53,972 nucleotides of DNA from an uncultured Granulosicoccaceae bacterium (GTDB taxonomy: Bacteria; Pseudomonadota; Gammaproteobacteria; Granulosicoccales; Granulosicoccaceae), in assembly GCA_937922945.1 (NCBI GenBank), contig CAKZUP010000082.1:1-53972 (forward strand), given 5' to 3'. A model generated the notes under the pieces. That model made no database searches. It saw only the letters and a list, made by a program, of their open reading frames with translations, and was not told the origin of the DNA. Below, piece after piece: positions 20,766 to 30,700 of this stretch. The stretch's first letter is position 1, and every line of letters starts with the position of its first letter. The position numbers and the translations under genes are program-made.

Positions 20766-21226
20766 AATTGCTATATCTACCTTGCCGCCAATGTCCCGCA
20801 ACTCACTAAAATGGCCGGTGTGGTATGGCCTGGGTGGGTTGCACGAAGCGCCCGGATGCCTGAACAATCAGACCACCCGAACTTTGGCGTCATGTGGAAA
20901 ATCCAATGGTGGACAATACCAGCTTAATGGTCTAAGAAGCGCGACCTAAGTCACTACCTGAAGGTCTACTTTTGTTAGCGTCACGGCAGTTTTCGAACAA
21001 TTTGCTCGGATGAACTTTCTGGTGGTGAGCACGGAATCAGAACAGAGCCAAATAGAACAATAACTTGCGAAGACTATCGACAAGTTAAATGAAGGGTGCG
21101 CCGCAATTTTCAACCAAAAAACAGAGGCCAAAGAAAAGTGCAACAAACTATAAAATTTTCAGCATCACAGGGGATTTGCGCGCAAGTCGCGCGCGTATAG
21201 CTCGATCAAACTAGACGGGTCGAAAT
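20766..21226. other. Gap with the 1701-aa gene promoter region
   Basis: 461 bases without a recognisable gene. It must contain the promoter of the 1701-aa gene and the end of the 605-aa lipoprotein transcript. A hairpin lies at 21178-21194. I searched the minus strand for a cyclic-di-GMP (GEMM) riboswitch core and found none convincing. Confidence 0.4.
21178..21194 (-). terminator. GC-rich hairpin after the 605-aa lipoprotein gene
   Basis: Perfect GCGCGC arms around a 5-base loop, 33 bases past the stop. It is followed by AAATCCCC rather than a T-run, so termination would need help from Rho, or the hairpin protects the mRNA end. Confidence 0.4.
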
Positions 21227-23044
21227 CTATTTTTGTACCCGCAACTCTATGCGTTCATTGCGGCGACGATCTGCAGCGGTCAGATTCTGAGCCAGTGGCA
21301 AGCTTGAGCCAAAGCCCTCAGCACTCAAGCGCGCAGCGTCGACACCTTTTGAAACCAGAAAGTTGACCACCACATTCGCACGCTTTTTCGACAACGCCAA
21401 ACTCTCATCGGAAGGCAGCGAATTATCCGTGTGCGCCATGATAACTAACCGCACATCTGGAAATCGCAACAGCTCATCACTTACTGAGTTGAGCTTGATT
21501 TTCGAGTCTGCAGTAAGCGTTGCGGTGCCGTCTGAGAAATCAACACCCCCCAAAGGCCCACCGAGTGATAACCCAGCCACGTATGCTGACTTTGGTAAAG
21601 GCTCAATTTTCACACCGCTCATCGGCGGAAATGCCGGCTCCTGAGACAAAGCGGATACAACCGAGACTGCCTGCGCTTTATCTTTGGGCTGACTTTGTGC
21701 CGCCGAGTCATTAACAGGCTTTGCTGCTCCAAGGGTTGGCGCACTTCCCATGAGTTGTTCAGTATCGATGCTGGCCAAGGTTTTTAATTCCACTCGACGA
21801 TTACGTTTTCTGCCTTCCTTGGTTTCATTGGTATCCAATGGCTGCGACTCACCGAGCCCGAGAGTTTCAAGCTGCAATTCGCCAATGCCTTTCTCGGTTA
21901 GATACGCAACAACCGATTCCGCCCGTCTCGCAGATAAACCTAGATTCATATCAGCAGGGCCATTGCTATCGGTGTGGGCTCTCACTTGTATACGCGCTTC
22001 AGGAAAGGCCAGTAAGGTTTGGGTTAACGCATCCAGTTGTCCGCGCGCTCTAGGTGTTAACCAGGCAGAACCGGGTTTAAACGTTACGTCACTAAGCACG
22101 GCATCGAACATGCCGCATCCGTTCGTGTTAACAATAATGTTGGCAGGCGTTGATTGACATTGATCGACACCGTTCGCCACTCCGTCACCATCAACATCTC
22201 GCTTGCTTGTCTTGGGCTTCCAAAGCGTTTGAAGCATTTGTTGTGGCGATTGAAAAGCCTTGGATGCACGCGATGGTTCGTTAATCTTTACCACTTTTCC
22301 ATTGCGCACTTCGGTTCGCGCAGAGGCTGCTCCGAGTGCTGGTTTCGCTGCGTCTGCAAATATGCGACCGATGCGTGAAGGCGGCATGCCAAAGCGGTAA
22401 ATACCGCCTATGCCAAACACGGTGGCTTCACTTTCGTGCCTTGTGAATTCGGCTCGCGCAGCAAATCCATTGCGGAAGCCATATTCAGCGCCAAGCCCGA
22501 GAATGATGGAGTTGTTGCTATAGTCAAATGGCTCAACGATTGATCCATGCTTAACGATGCCATAACCAATGCGACCATAACCACTGAAGCCTTCTCGGCG
22601 CGACCGATTTTCTGCACCGTTAAGGCCATAGATCAGCGCATTGAACGACGCCGCAGTAAAACTGACATCGGTGTTATTGCCTTCTGCCAACTGGGCTTTT
22701 CCCAACACAGATGTATTAATTTCTACGGAGAGTTTGTTGTGTAAGTCCATGCCCAATCGAAATTCTGACGATCTGGCTTTTTCTTCCGCCACATTGAAAG
22801 GCGTTCCACTGGTATCTGGCTTGAGCGTTGAACGACCGAATGAGCCACCAGCATAAATCCGGGGTGTGAACGAGGAATGATTCTCGGGAATAGATACGTT
22901 CGGTAGCGATAAATTTTTAATCGCGTCTGGCGTTTTAATAGACGAACAACCACTCACAAAAAACACCATTGCCAATGCAAGCAATTTTGTTTCGTTGTGC
23001 ACAGATTTGTTAACGCTCAATGCTGAGAAAAGACTGGTGCTCAT
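21227..23044 (-). CDS. Lipoprotein with OmpA-like barrel and two tandem OmpA C-terminal domains
   Basis: 605 residues from ATG 23044, which has GGAA 7 bases upstream; ATG 23062 is the alternative. The start is a lipoprotein signal, FFVSGCSS. Residues about 55-230 form a barrel-like domain paralogous to those in the 1701-aa, 851-aa and 380-aa proteins, sharing for example NALIYGLNGAENRSRREGFS. A single calcium repeat (DVDGDGVANG) leads to the first OmpA domain (VRAHTDSNG, LSARRAESV). After a Gln/Ala-rich linker a second OmpA domain follows (IMAHTDNSL, LSKKRANVV). Two peptidoglycan-binding domains in one lipoprotein are unusual. It probably anchors the surface layer to the wall. Confidence 0.87.
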   Translation of the reverse strand: MSTSLFSALSVNKSVHNETKLLALAMVFFVSGCSSIKTPDAIKNLSLPNVSIPENHSSFTPRIYAGGSFGRSTLKPDTSGTPFNVAEEKARSSEFRLGMDLHNKLSVEINTSVLGKAQLAEGNNTDVSFTAASFNALIYGLNGAENRSRREGFSGYGRIGYGIVKHGSIVEPFDYSNNSIILGLGAEYGFRNGFAARAEFTRHESEATVFGIGGIYRFGMPPSRIGRIFADAAKPALGAASARTEVRNGKVVKINEPSRASKAFQSPQQMLQTLWKPKTSKRDVDGDGVANGVDQCQSTPANIIVNTNGCGMFDAVLSDVTFKPGSAWLTPRARGQLDALTQTLLAFPEARIQVRAHTDSNGPADMNLGLSARRAESVVAYLTEKGIGELQLETLGLGESQPLDTNETKEGRKRNRRVELKTLASIDTEQLMGSAPTLGAAKPVNDSAAQSQPKDKAQAVSVVSALSQEPAFPPMSGVKIEPLPKSAYVAGLSLGGPLGGVDFSDGTATLTADSKIKLNSVSDELLRFPDVRLVIMAHTDNSLPSDESLALSKKRANVVVNFLVSKGVDAARLSAEGFGSSLPLAQNLTAADRRRNERIELRVQK

Positions 23045-23137
23045 GTGGTGTTTCCGTGTCATCGCAAGGCAAACTAATTCACCCCAAACAAAGCAATTTT
23101 CACACCGCTACGCGACCTTACACGAGCTTACCAATCT

Positions 23138-23143
23138 ATTATA
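23138..23143 (-). promoter_or_regulatory. Possible -10 element for the 605-aa lipoprotein gene
   Basis: On the minus strand an exact TATAAT lies about 95 bases before the start, in a strongly AT-rich stretch. No good -35 hexamer is seen at 17-18 bases, so support is limited. Confidence 0.3.
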
Positions 23144-23251
23144 ACTTATTGTTTTATATATTATTTATCAGATTTCATTACTAAGCCAACGACGACAAAA
23201 ACCGAAGGCAAATTATCAATTTGAGAGCCACTTCACACTCACCAATTCACC

Positions 23252-24394
23252 CTAGCGCAGAACCTGTAATTCAACTCTATTATTTCTTCGCCGACCGGCA
23301 ACAGTATCGTCTGCAGAAAGCGGCTTACTATGCCCGAATGCACGCGCGCGCAGCCTTGAAACAGGCACACCTTTACCCGCCAGGTAACGTGCAACTGCCA
23401 GCGTTCTTTGCTTGGCAATTTCTTTCGCTCTGGCAGCATTGCCAAATGATTCCGTGTGCGCCTGTACCTCCACTACAACGCGTGGGTAACTGAGTAACTT
23501 CTGCGCCAAGCGATCAAGTAATTGCAGACCAACAGGGGTCAGTTGCGCCGTCCCGCTACTGAATTCCACTCCGCGTAATGGACCACTGAACAACGCACAA
23601 CCCTGCGCATCGGTTGGCTCGTTAACCGCTGGCGCCTGGCACGCACCACTAGCCACATCATTTGATGGTGTTTGACTCGGCTGAACTATCTTGGGCAAAG
23701 GACCGGGCACCGGACTGGGCACCGGATTGGGCGCCGGAGAAGACGCTATCGAGGGGCGTTGTTGTACGCTTCCGGATGGCGTAGATTGATCAGGTAAAGA
23801 TGGCTGACCAGGCACGCGTGACGCACGTGACGAAGCCGACTGTGTTCGAGGCCGAAATAGAACCGATAATCTGGCAGCTTGCGCATCGCCGTCGAAACTG
23901 CTCAGCTCTCCACGCAAACTTAACGAACGAGCAAAAGGCCACTCAATTCCGACACCAGCCCAAATGGCAACGTTATCGGCCTGCTCTAACGGAATGTTGG
24001 TTTCATTGCTCATGGAGTTCAAACCCAATCTGACATAACCGCTGAATCCGTTGCGTTCAGCGATATCATCGGCATCGCCGTAAAGGTACATCAATGCACC
24101 GGCGGAGATAGCAGAGTAAGAAATATCGGACTTACCTGTGTCGTTGCTGAGTGTTGCACTACCCAGTTCGTTGTAACCCGCTTCAAAGCTTATGCGCGGA
24201 GAAAAATCGTAACCGATAAATACACCCGCACCAGCAGAAACACTGGAATCGATCTCAAATGCAGAGTTTTCAGTATCGGGGCGTAGCGATGATGCACCAG
24301 CTGAAACGCCAATATAAAAAGGCAAATCCGCGCTGCTTGCCAGACTTGGCAAGCTCAGCAATACAACCGCAATTAAAAGCTTATTTCGAATCAT
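23252..24394 (-). CDS. OmpA-family outer-membrane protein
   Basis: 380 residues. A signal peptide ends at LASSA. A barrel-like domain (FYIGVSAGASSLRP to LSVLFRPR, about residues 24-185) is paralogous to those of the larger OmpA fusions. A Pro/Ser-rich linker follows, with repeated NPVPSPVPGPLP. The C-terminal OmpA domain (about 265-380) has AHTESFG where the family usually has HTDxxG, so the Asp that contacts peptidoglycan is replaced by Glu; the Arg (KQRTLAV) remains. The ATG is 3 bases from the end of the 902-aa gene, so the two are coupled, and the gene ends that operon. Confidence 0.87.
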   Translation of the reverse strand: MIRNKLLIAVVLLSLPSLASSADLPFYIGVSAGASSLRPDTENSAFEIDSSVSAGAGVFIGYDFSPRISFEAGYNELGSATLSNDTGKSDISYSAISAGALMYLYGDADDIAERNGFSGYVRLGLNSMSNETNIPLEQADNVAIWAGVGIEWPFARSLSLRGELSSFDGDAQAARLSVLFRPRTQSASSRASRVPGQPSLPDQSTPSGSVQQRPSIASSPAPNPVPSPVPGPLPKIVQPSQTPSNDVASGACQAPAVNEPTDAQGCALFSGPLRGVEFSSGTAQLTPVGLQLLDRLAQKLLSYPRVVVEVQAHTESFGNAARAKEIAKQRTLAVARYLAGKGVPVSRLRARAFGHSKPLSADDTVAGRRRNNRVELQVLR

Positions 24395-24397
24395 TAT

Positions 24398-27106
24398 TTA
24401 TTGAACCTTTACTGAAAATTGCAGGTAATAAGTATCACCTGGCAATAGTTGATCTGTTTCTGCATTTACGGTGCCGGTTTGATTAACATCCGGCTCGTTA
24501 ATCCAACAAGGCGTGCGCGAACACGTGGCTGTTGGAGCATAGACTGTGTATGGGGGAGTATAGTCGCGGATCACCACATTATAAGAGGGTAATACGCCAT
24601 TGTTTACAGCGGTTAGCCTGTAAATAACACAATTATTTCCAGGCGCTACGTTGATGGGCGACGGGGTAAAGTCGTTTCCAGCATCCGGTTGTCCATCGCA
24701 ACCAACATCCACCGCTTGTTCTTTTCGGATACTTACTTGTGATTCGCTTACTGTCGTAACATCGTTAACCGCTGAGTTGGTCATACCCATATCGGAGGAA
24801 GCTTGAACAGCTGTGTTGTTCATCAATCCCAAGCTGGCACCTGCTGGAGCAAATACTTTCAAAAAAACATCCGCGCTCTCTCCCGGTAACAATGCCATTG
24901 GTCCGCTTATCAATAAATCAGCAGGACTTAGAAAACCGTTTGAATCCGTGTCGGCGTACAAACTTGATTGCCATTGCGGCGCTGAGTTTTGAACGCTAAA
25001 CAGGATATCGTTCAAAGGTTGATTACCAACGTTACTGATAACATGCTCGTATACAACTGACCCACCCGGAGTAACCTGAGCACTTAAACTCGGCGTTAGT
25101 GATAACTGCGCATTCTGAACGAAACGCACTGCATCATGCTTAATGTCGCTTGCGCCGTTTTGAGGAGAGATCGCTTTAAAGTAAATGCTTTGTTCAACAA
25201 ACGTACTGTTAATTGGCACACTAAGGCGCGCAACAAGATGCCTCGACTCGCCTGATGCCAACAGCCCAGTGTTTGTCACAACACTGCCATTGGCGGCATT
25301 GGTAAACACCAATTGCCAGCCAGCAGGCAATGCACCACCAGCAGCATTGGCGTGTGCGCTTAAATCGTAGGAACCACTAACCGCCCCTTGATGCCTGACG
25401 TGCAAATCAAACGTTGCCAAGCCATTCGCATCGAGTGTGACGACGCTAACGGGTAAGCTTTCAGGACCGGGACCACTACCCAACGCACCCGTCGAACCCG
25501 CAGGCGCCTGATTGGTAAGATCTACTTGGTTCGACACAATTTCATCTAAATGATCAACTATGTCATTGGACACAGTAGAGTCATTCGATGAGTGCGCAAT
25601 TTTTCGTATATCAAATCCAACGCCGTTATTGTTTCCAGATACGCCAAACGGCAACTGCATTTGCAACACTACAACCGCGAACTGACCCGGTTGAACAGGC
25701 CCTGTATCCACCCAGCCATCCTGATTGGTGTCTAATAGTGGTGTAGCGCCATCCGCTTTGAGTAATCTATATACCGTGTTCGCGGGGAAACTGGTGGTGG
25801 CGACATCGACTTCCATGTTAAACGTATCAACAGAATTCCCGGTATTCCATATAATATTTTCAAAATCCACCGTGCCCGCCAGAGGCGCGCTGGCTATCGA
25901 AATAGGCTCGTTCATTCCATCGATAGCAGTAACCCTTGATCCGTTTGCGACAACACCTGCTTGATGCAGAACCGTAAAGCCAACGCCATTACTGTAAATG
26001 CGAGGCTGAGTTGCACCACCAGAATCAAACTGCGCTTCAGCTTGATTCACGATAGTGCCAGCACTGAGTAAAGGTGCTATGGTGAAGTCGAATTGAATGT
26101 TACCGAATTCACCTGGCTGTACAGATTCAATGATCGCGGTTACTTGATTAATGGAACTGATATCCGCATCAATTTGCGATTCAGCAAGATTGGTACAGGA
26201 GTCATCATAGGCACAATAACGAATCCGTGTTGTGCTTCCAGCTTGGTAGTCAAATGGATCAACATCGGTTAATGCACTGCCCGATAGATTCCACACGCCC
26301 GAACCAGGCACATAAACCATACCCTCTGGCAATGCATCGATCAGTGTCACCTCGTTTGCCGCCTGCGTACCGGTGTTGTTATAACTAATTGTCACCGTGT
26401 AGGGGCCACTGGGAGAGACACCCGAGTTACTACTGATGGACTTGGTAAACTCGATTACCGCACCCTCATCTACAATTACCGTATTACTGTTACTTAGAAA
26501 CACAGAACCGTCAAACTGACTGGCAGCACTTATGCTTATAACCGCAGCGGAGTTTATCGCGGCGTTGGATGGAACAGTACCCGAAACAATAAGATAAAGA
26601 TCATTGCCGGCGGGGACCCAAGGCGTGATATCGGTAGGCACGTTACTATCAGCAATTCCGTTCTGGTCTAAGTCCAAATAGACAGACAAACCATCCAAAT
26701 CGAGCGAATCGCCATTTTCATTTACCACCACAAGCGAATACCGATCATCGCCATTACCGGTGTTGGTTATTCGGTGGGAAAAGTTTACTTGAGCACCCGG
26801 AGTGGATTGAAGCTGCTGACTTTGCACCAGCTCTAACCCGGCGACTTGTTCGATAAGCGTTTCAACCACATTAGATGTGACCGTGTACTCGACTCCAGTA
26901 TCATCGGTATAGACTGCCGATGCCTGATTTCTTATCACCGTGCCGGCAGGTGTTGCCGCCAGGCTGTGAGCGCATACACACAGCAATACCAGCGCGAGCA
27001 CGGCTCTTAGTGCAAACCCAAAGCGCGGATTTGCAACTGAGTGCCGTATCGTTAACACCAGCTTGCGGCTAACGGGCTTGCGCAGATTGTGTGTGGTTCT
27101 ATTCAA
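24398..27106 (-). CDS. Secreted DUF11-like repeat protein, 902 aa
   Basis: A long basic N-terminal region leads to a hydrophobic core and likely cleavage after HSLA. The frame starts at a TTG (27106) with no clear ribosome binding site; there is no ATG before the signal peptide, so the start is uncertain. The mature start ATPAGTVIRNQASAVYTD matches those of the 1022-aa and 2034-aa proteins. The rest is a chain of Ig-like domains of the DUF11 / uncharacterised-repeat kind (ITNTGNGDDRYSL, VTISYNNTGTQAANEVTL, VVYEHVISNVGNQPLNDI). The last domain has paired Cys and ends QFSVKVQ. It is probably an extracellular structural or stalk component, exported by Sec. Confidence 0.82.
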   Translation of the reverse strand: MNRTTHNLRKPVSRKLVLTIRHSVANPRFGFALRAVLALVLLCVCAHSLAATPAGTVIRNQASAVYTDDTGVEYTVTSNVVETLIEQVAGLELVQSQQLQSTPGAQVNFSHRITNTGNGDDRYSLVVVNENGDSLDLDGLSVYLDLDQNGIADSNVPTDITPWVPAGNDLYLIVSGTVPSNAAINSAAVISISAASQFDGSVFLSNSNTVIVDEGAVIEFTKSISSNSGVSPSGPYTVTISYNNTGTQAANEVTLIDALPEGMVYVPGSGVWNLSGSALTDVDPFDYQAGSTTRIRYCAYDDSCTNLAESQIDADISSINQVTAIIESVQPGEFGNIQFDFTIAPLLSAGTIVNQAEAQFDSGGATQPRIYSNGVGFTVLHQAGVVANGSRVTAIDGMNEPISIASAPLAGTVDFENIIWNTGNSVDTFNMEVDVATTSFPANTVYRLLKADGATPLLDTNQDGWVDTGPVQPGQFAVVVLQMQLPFGVSGNNNGVGFDIRKIAHSSNDSTVSNDIVDHLDEIVSNQVDLTNQAPAGSTGALGSGPGPESLPVSVVTLDANGLATFDLHVRHQGAVSGSYDLSAHANAAGGALPAGWQLVFTNAANGSVVTNTGLLASGESRHLVARLSVPINSTFVEQSIYFKAISPQNGASDIKHDAVRFVQNAQLSLTPSLSAQVTPGGSVVYEHVISNVGNQPLNDILFSVQNSAPQWQSSLYADTDSNGFLSPADLLISGPMALLPGESADVFLKVFAPAGASLGLMNNTAVQASSDMGMTNSAVNDVTTVSESQVSIRKEQAVDVGCDGQPDAGNDFTPSPINVAPGNNCVIYRLTAVNNGVLPSYNVVIRDYTPPYTVYAPTATCSRTPCWINEPDVNQTGTVNAETDQLLPGDTYYLQFSVKVQ

Positions 27107-27139
27107 TGGACTTAATTATTTTCTGTATGTGTTGCTTGG

Positions 27140-27730
27140 TTAATTCGATGCGGTTGCATTTGCAGCATTCACGTTCATCGAATAATTCAAAGGGATTGGC
27201 CTTCCGGCTCTATCCAGTAGCATAAGTTCGACTCGTCGATTAACTGAATAAGCGATGCTTTGATCGCTATCAATTTGAGGCAACACCTCACCTATTGGTT
27301 GCAGCACCACACGACCCGAGGCAACACCTTGGCTCTGTAGATACGCTTTTACGGCCTGAACCCGACGCATGGCTAATTCAGCGTTATAGCCATCCGTTCC
27401 CCTTTCATCGGTAAAGCCTTGCAGACCAAGAACAAGCGTCGGGAATTGATTCAGAATTTTCATCGATCGATTCAAGCGAGCCTGATCTGCACTTGAGAGC
27501 TCACTACTGTCGAGTTCGAAATAGACAGCTGGCTCCCAAGGGTAATGCGTATTGGTATTCTGCTCATGCAAATTAACGGCACCCGTTTCACTCTTTGTTG
27601 CAACCAGAAGACAATCGAATGCATCGTACTCTGCATACAATTCATTCGTGCTTACGCACCCGGAACCGAGCAACGCGATCAGCGCAACAGCAGCCACACG
27701 CATGATACGTTTATGTATTACTCCAACCAT
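27140..27730 (-). CDS. Pal-like OmpA-family lipoprotein
   Basis: 196 residues. The lipoprotein signal ends LLGSGC. After a short spacer, the OmpA domain (about residues 66-175) opens with YFELDSSELS and has GFTDERGTDGYN and MRRVQAVKAYL, with both peptidoglycan-contacting residues kept. The ATG at 27730 lies inside the end of the 2034-aa gene (13-base overlap) and has GAGGA 9 bases upstream; an internal ATG at 27703 would also keep the lipobox. The overlap implies translational coupling with the barrel protein, so I infer it is that protein's peptidoglycan anchor. Confidence 0.9.
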   Translation of the reverse strand: MVGVIHKRIMRVAAVALIALLGSGCVSTNELYAEYDAFDCLLVATKSETGAVNLHEQNTNTHYPWEPAVYFELDSSELSSADQARLNRSMKILNQFPTLVLGLQGFTDERGTDGYNAELAMRRVQAVKAYLQSQGVASGRVVLQPIGEVLPQIDSDQSIAYSVNRRVELMLLDRAGRPIPLNYSMNVNAANATASN

Positions 27731-30700
27731 TTAAACCAATCCTCATCAAACTTCACTTGTAGACCCAAGCGAATGCCTTGCTTGTTGTAGCCCTGCTCGT
27801 CAAGATCTTCTTCGCGAAACCCGATCACGTTGTAGTTCAAGCCCAAACGCATGTTGCGATCAGCGATCCAGTGAACACCAACACCAAACGAATACTTACC
27901 TTCGCGAATTCCGTTTGTTCCGAGCCAGCCTCCACGCATATCCAGCTCCCATCGCCGATGAATATCAAACGTGGCTCGCAGGTCACTCATAATGGCTTGT
28001 GAGTGAACAGCACCGGTTTCAAATCGGGTGTTTGTCCAGCGCGCACCGAAACGACCACTTAGCACGGCATTGTCTGCGATCTGGCGGTTCTGATGCGTTG
28101 AAAGAAGGTAACTGGTTCGGTCTTGCCCATCTTGAGGGCCATAATCTTCTTTCCAGTTGAACATGAACAGAGAATGCTGAACGTTATTTCGCTTCGGCCG
28201 TCTGGCTAAACCCAGTGATAGTCGATGACGAGAGGTAAGCTGACCAATATCCGGGGTTTGACGCGTGAATTCCTCTCTTAATAATCCTGTCCAATCGACA
28301 CTAAGTCGCTGCGCAACGGTTCCTCGAAAACCAAAATAACGATTGGATTTCGTCTCTCGCACTTCTGCCTGAGCACTGAGTTTCCGATTCACATTGCGCT
28401 TATCAATAACACCCATGGATACAGCCACCGAGTCTTCCGACCCAGTACCTTCCATTACGTTGATAACTTCAATAGCGGGAGTAATGCTCAGGTTGGGTTT
28501 AAGCTCGTAGCGTCCGCGAATACCAGAGGCTGTCTCCATGCTCTGCCCGCCGTAGTTACCCTTCAACCGGTACTCGCTATAGACCTTGGTTGAGGGAAAT
28601 ATATCGGATTCGACACCTGCAACAAATTGACGGTTTATATTTTCATCAATTGAATAAGATTGAAACGAAAGACCACGATCAAGCTCATAGCGGAAATATC
28701 CGTTTACATGATCATGCAATTGCACTCGCGAAGACAAACCCAACCGGTAACGCTGATTGTTGGCTGTGTCCTGCTCGTACTCAATACCAATGGAGCCTCG
28801 TCGAGACTGTGCAAGCGTGAATCGTTTCTCAGCCCCAAACAAGAAGGTGTTGAAGCGGAAGCTGGAAGAGGTGTCTTCATTTTGGATGTGTCTAAGACCT
28901 GCCCTGGCAGACCAGCTCGAGAACGATTTTTCAAATGTAACACCGGCATTGGTGTTCGAACTACCATCAGCAATTGATTGACTGTGCGACGCATTAGCAA
29001 CGGCTTTGACCGTATTGGCTACAGGTTGTATATGTTCTACTCGCCATTCTTCACGCCCTTGTGAGACACCTGCAGCCGGATTGTCAAAGAATAAAGATGA
29101 CCGCGCCCACGTCATAACGGTACGAAAATCTCGTTTGCCTTGCCAATTGTGTTCTACATTGATTCGATGCGCATTGGCATCGTTGCGTTGATCGCGATGC
29201 ACCTGAAAAGCGGAACTCATGCTTAACTTCGTGTTCACGCCAGCATGAGCGATGGCGGTAATACTGCTCAGTGTATAACCTGAAATCGGATTTTGATCGT
29301 CCGTTAAGCTGGCTGCCACCTGAAGTTGCGGGGTAATGGTGTGAAGCATGCGAATACCTGAAACCAGATGCTCCTCTCCACCGTTGTCCATGGCGTAGTT
29401 GATACGAATGAACACAGGATTAAGGTTCTCATCAACGCTTGGGACCACATCAGCAAAACGCAGCAAACCCGATTCAAAGTTGATCGAGTAGTCGACGTAA
29501 CGCTGCAGTGTTTCCGATTCAATGATGAGCCCCGGATTATTCCTGTCGCGCACGATTCGTTCGACAACCTCACTGTTGATCGCGATCGGAACTTGCTCAA
29601 TTTGATACAACATGGCGGTACCGTTACCACGTATTTCTTCACTGGTTTGTATCGCGTTTTCGTTCGCAGCGAAAACCTGCAAGCGGGTTGTTCCATTGTC
29701 CAGTACACCGTTCAAACCGGTTAATGTACGCTGCACCCGCCCAAGATCATCATGTTGAGTATTGTTGTCGGTGAGGTAATCTCCCCACATAACGCTGTTT
29801 CTGTCTTTCTCTAGCTTCAGATAGAGTTTGCTACGACTTTGCGCTTCGAATCCACGTGACGATGAGTCGCCGTAAGTCGCGTAATAGTCGTTCGGATTGA
29901 TATCGCGAAGTACGCTGACACTTTTCTTTTTCTCGCTGTCGTACGACATACTCAAATGCATGTCATTCTTCACGCGTCCTTTCAGAAACATGGCAATACG
30001 GCCGTCGCTCTGAAATCCGTCTTCAAGATTGGCTCGCGTATCTGACCCGCTTCGCACACGGTTCCACTGGCCACCAATATCGATTAAACCAGCGCCTATC
30101 AATGGGCGGGCTGCGGCAATTTGCACAACATTCAAACTCGCATCCAATGCACCAGTACGAGCCTGAACGCGCACGGCACCGGTGAGCTCCGTGCTACGCA
30201 GGTGCACACGCCCCCGACCATTTTCCACCCGCACCTGCATTCCCGGCTCTCGCAGTTGCAAATCTTCTTCTTCAAATTCGCCGGCACTACTACGCAATGT
30301 GACGAAGTAAACCCCGTTGGCCGGATTGTTATGCGCATCGGTTATAACAATATCGATAGGTAAAGAACTTCTGCCACCGTCCGCTTCTAACGTATCCTGT
30401 TTCGTTCGTAGCAATAAGCGCACACCTGCAGACGGTCTCCTGAAAGCCCCCTCTGCAAGCAAGCGTTCGTTCCCAAAGGAATCTTTGGCCTTGATTTCAA
30501 CCCGATTCAACCCGGGAACCAGCTTAACGCCGTACCACGCGACCAACTGAGCTTTGGCGCGCCGGTTAATGATCTGCTCTCCAATCTGCGTGCGGGAAAC
30601 TGCCTGCCCATTGACGTATAACTGAGGATCAAGCCCAGACTTTATAACTGCCATGAACCGACCATCCCAACTTAAATCATCCTTAGGCCACAACCAGGTA

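Noticed and set aside
20880-21000. Possible cyclic-di-GMP riboswitch upstream of the 1701-aa gene (a GACGCCAAAG-like stretch).
   Set aside because: The conserved core and paired helices of the GEMM motif are not present.
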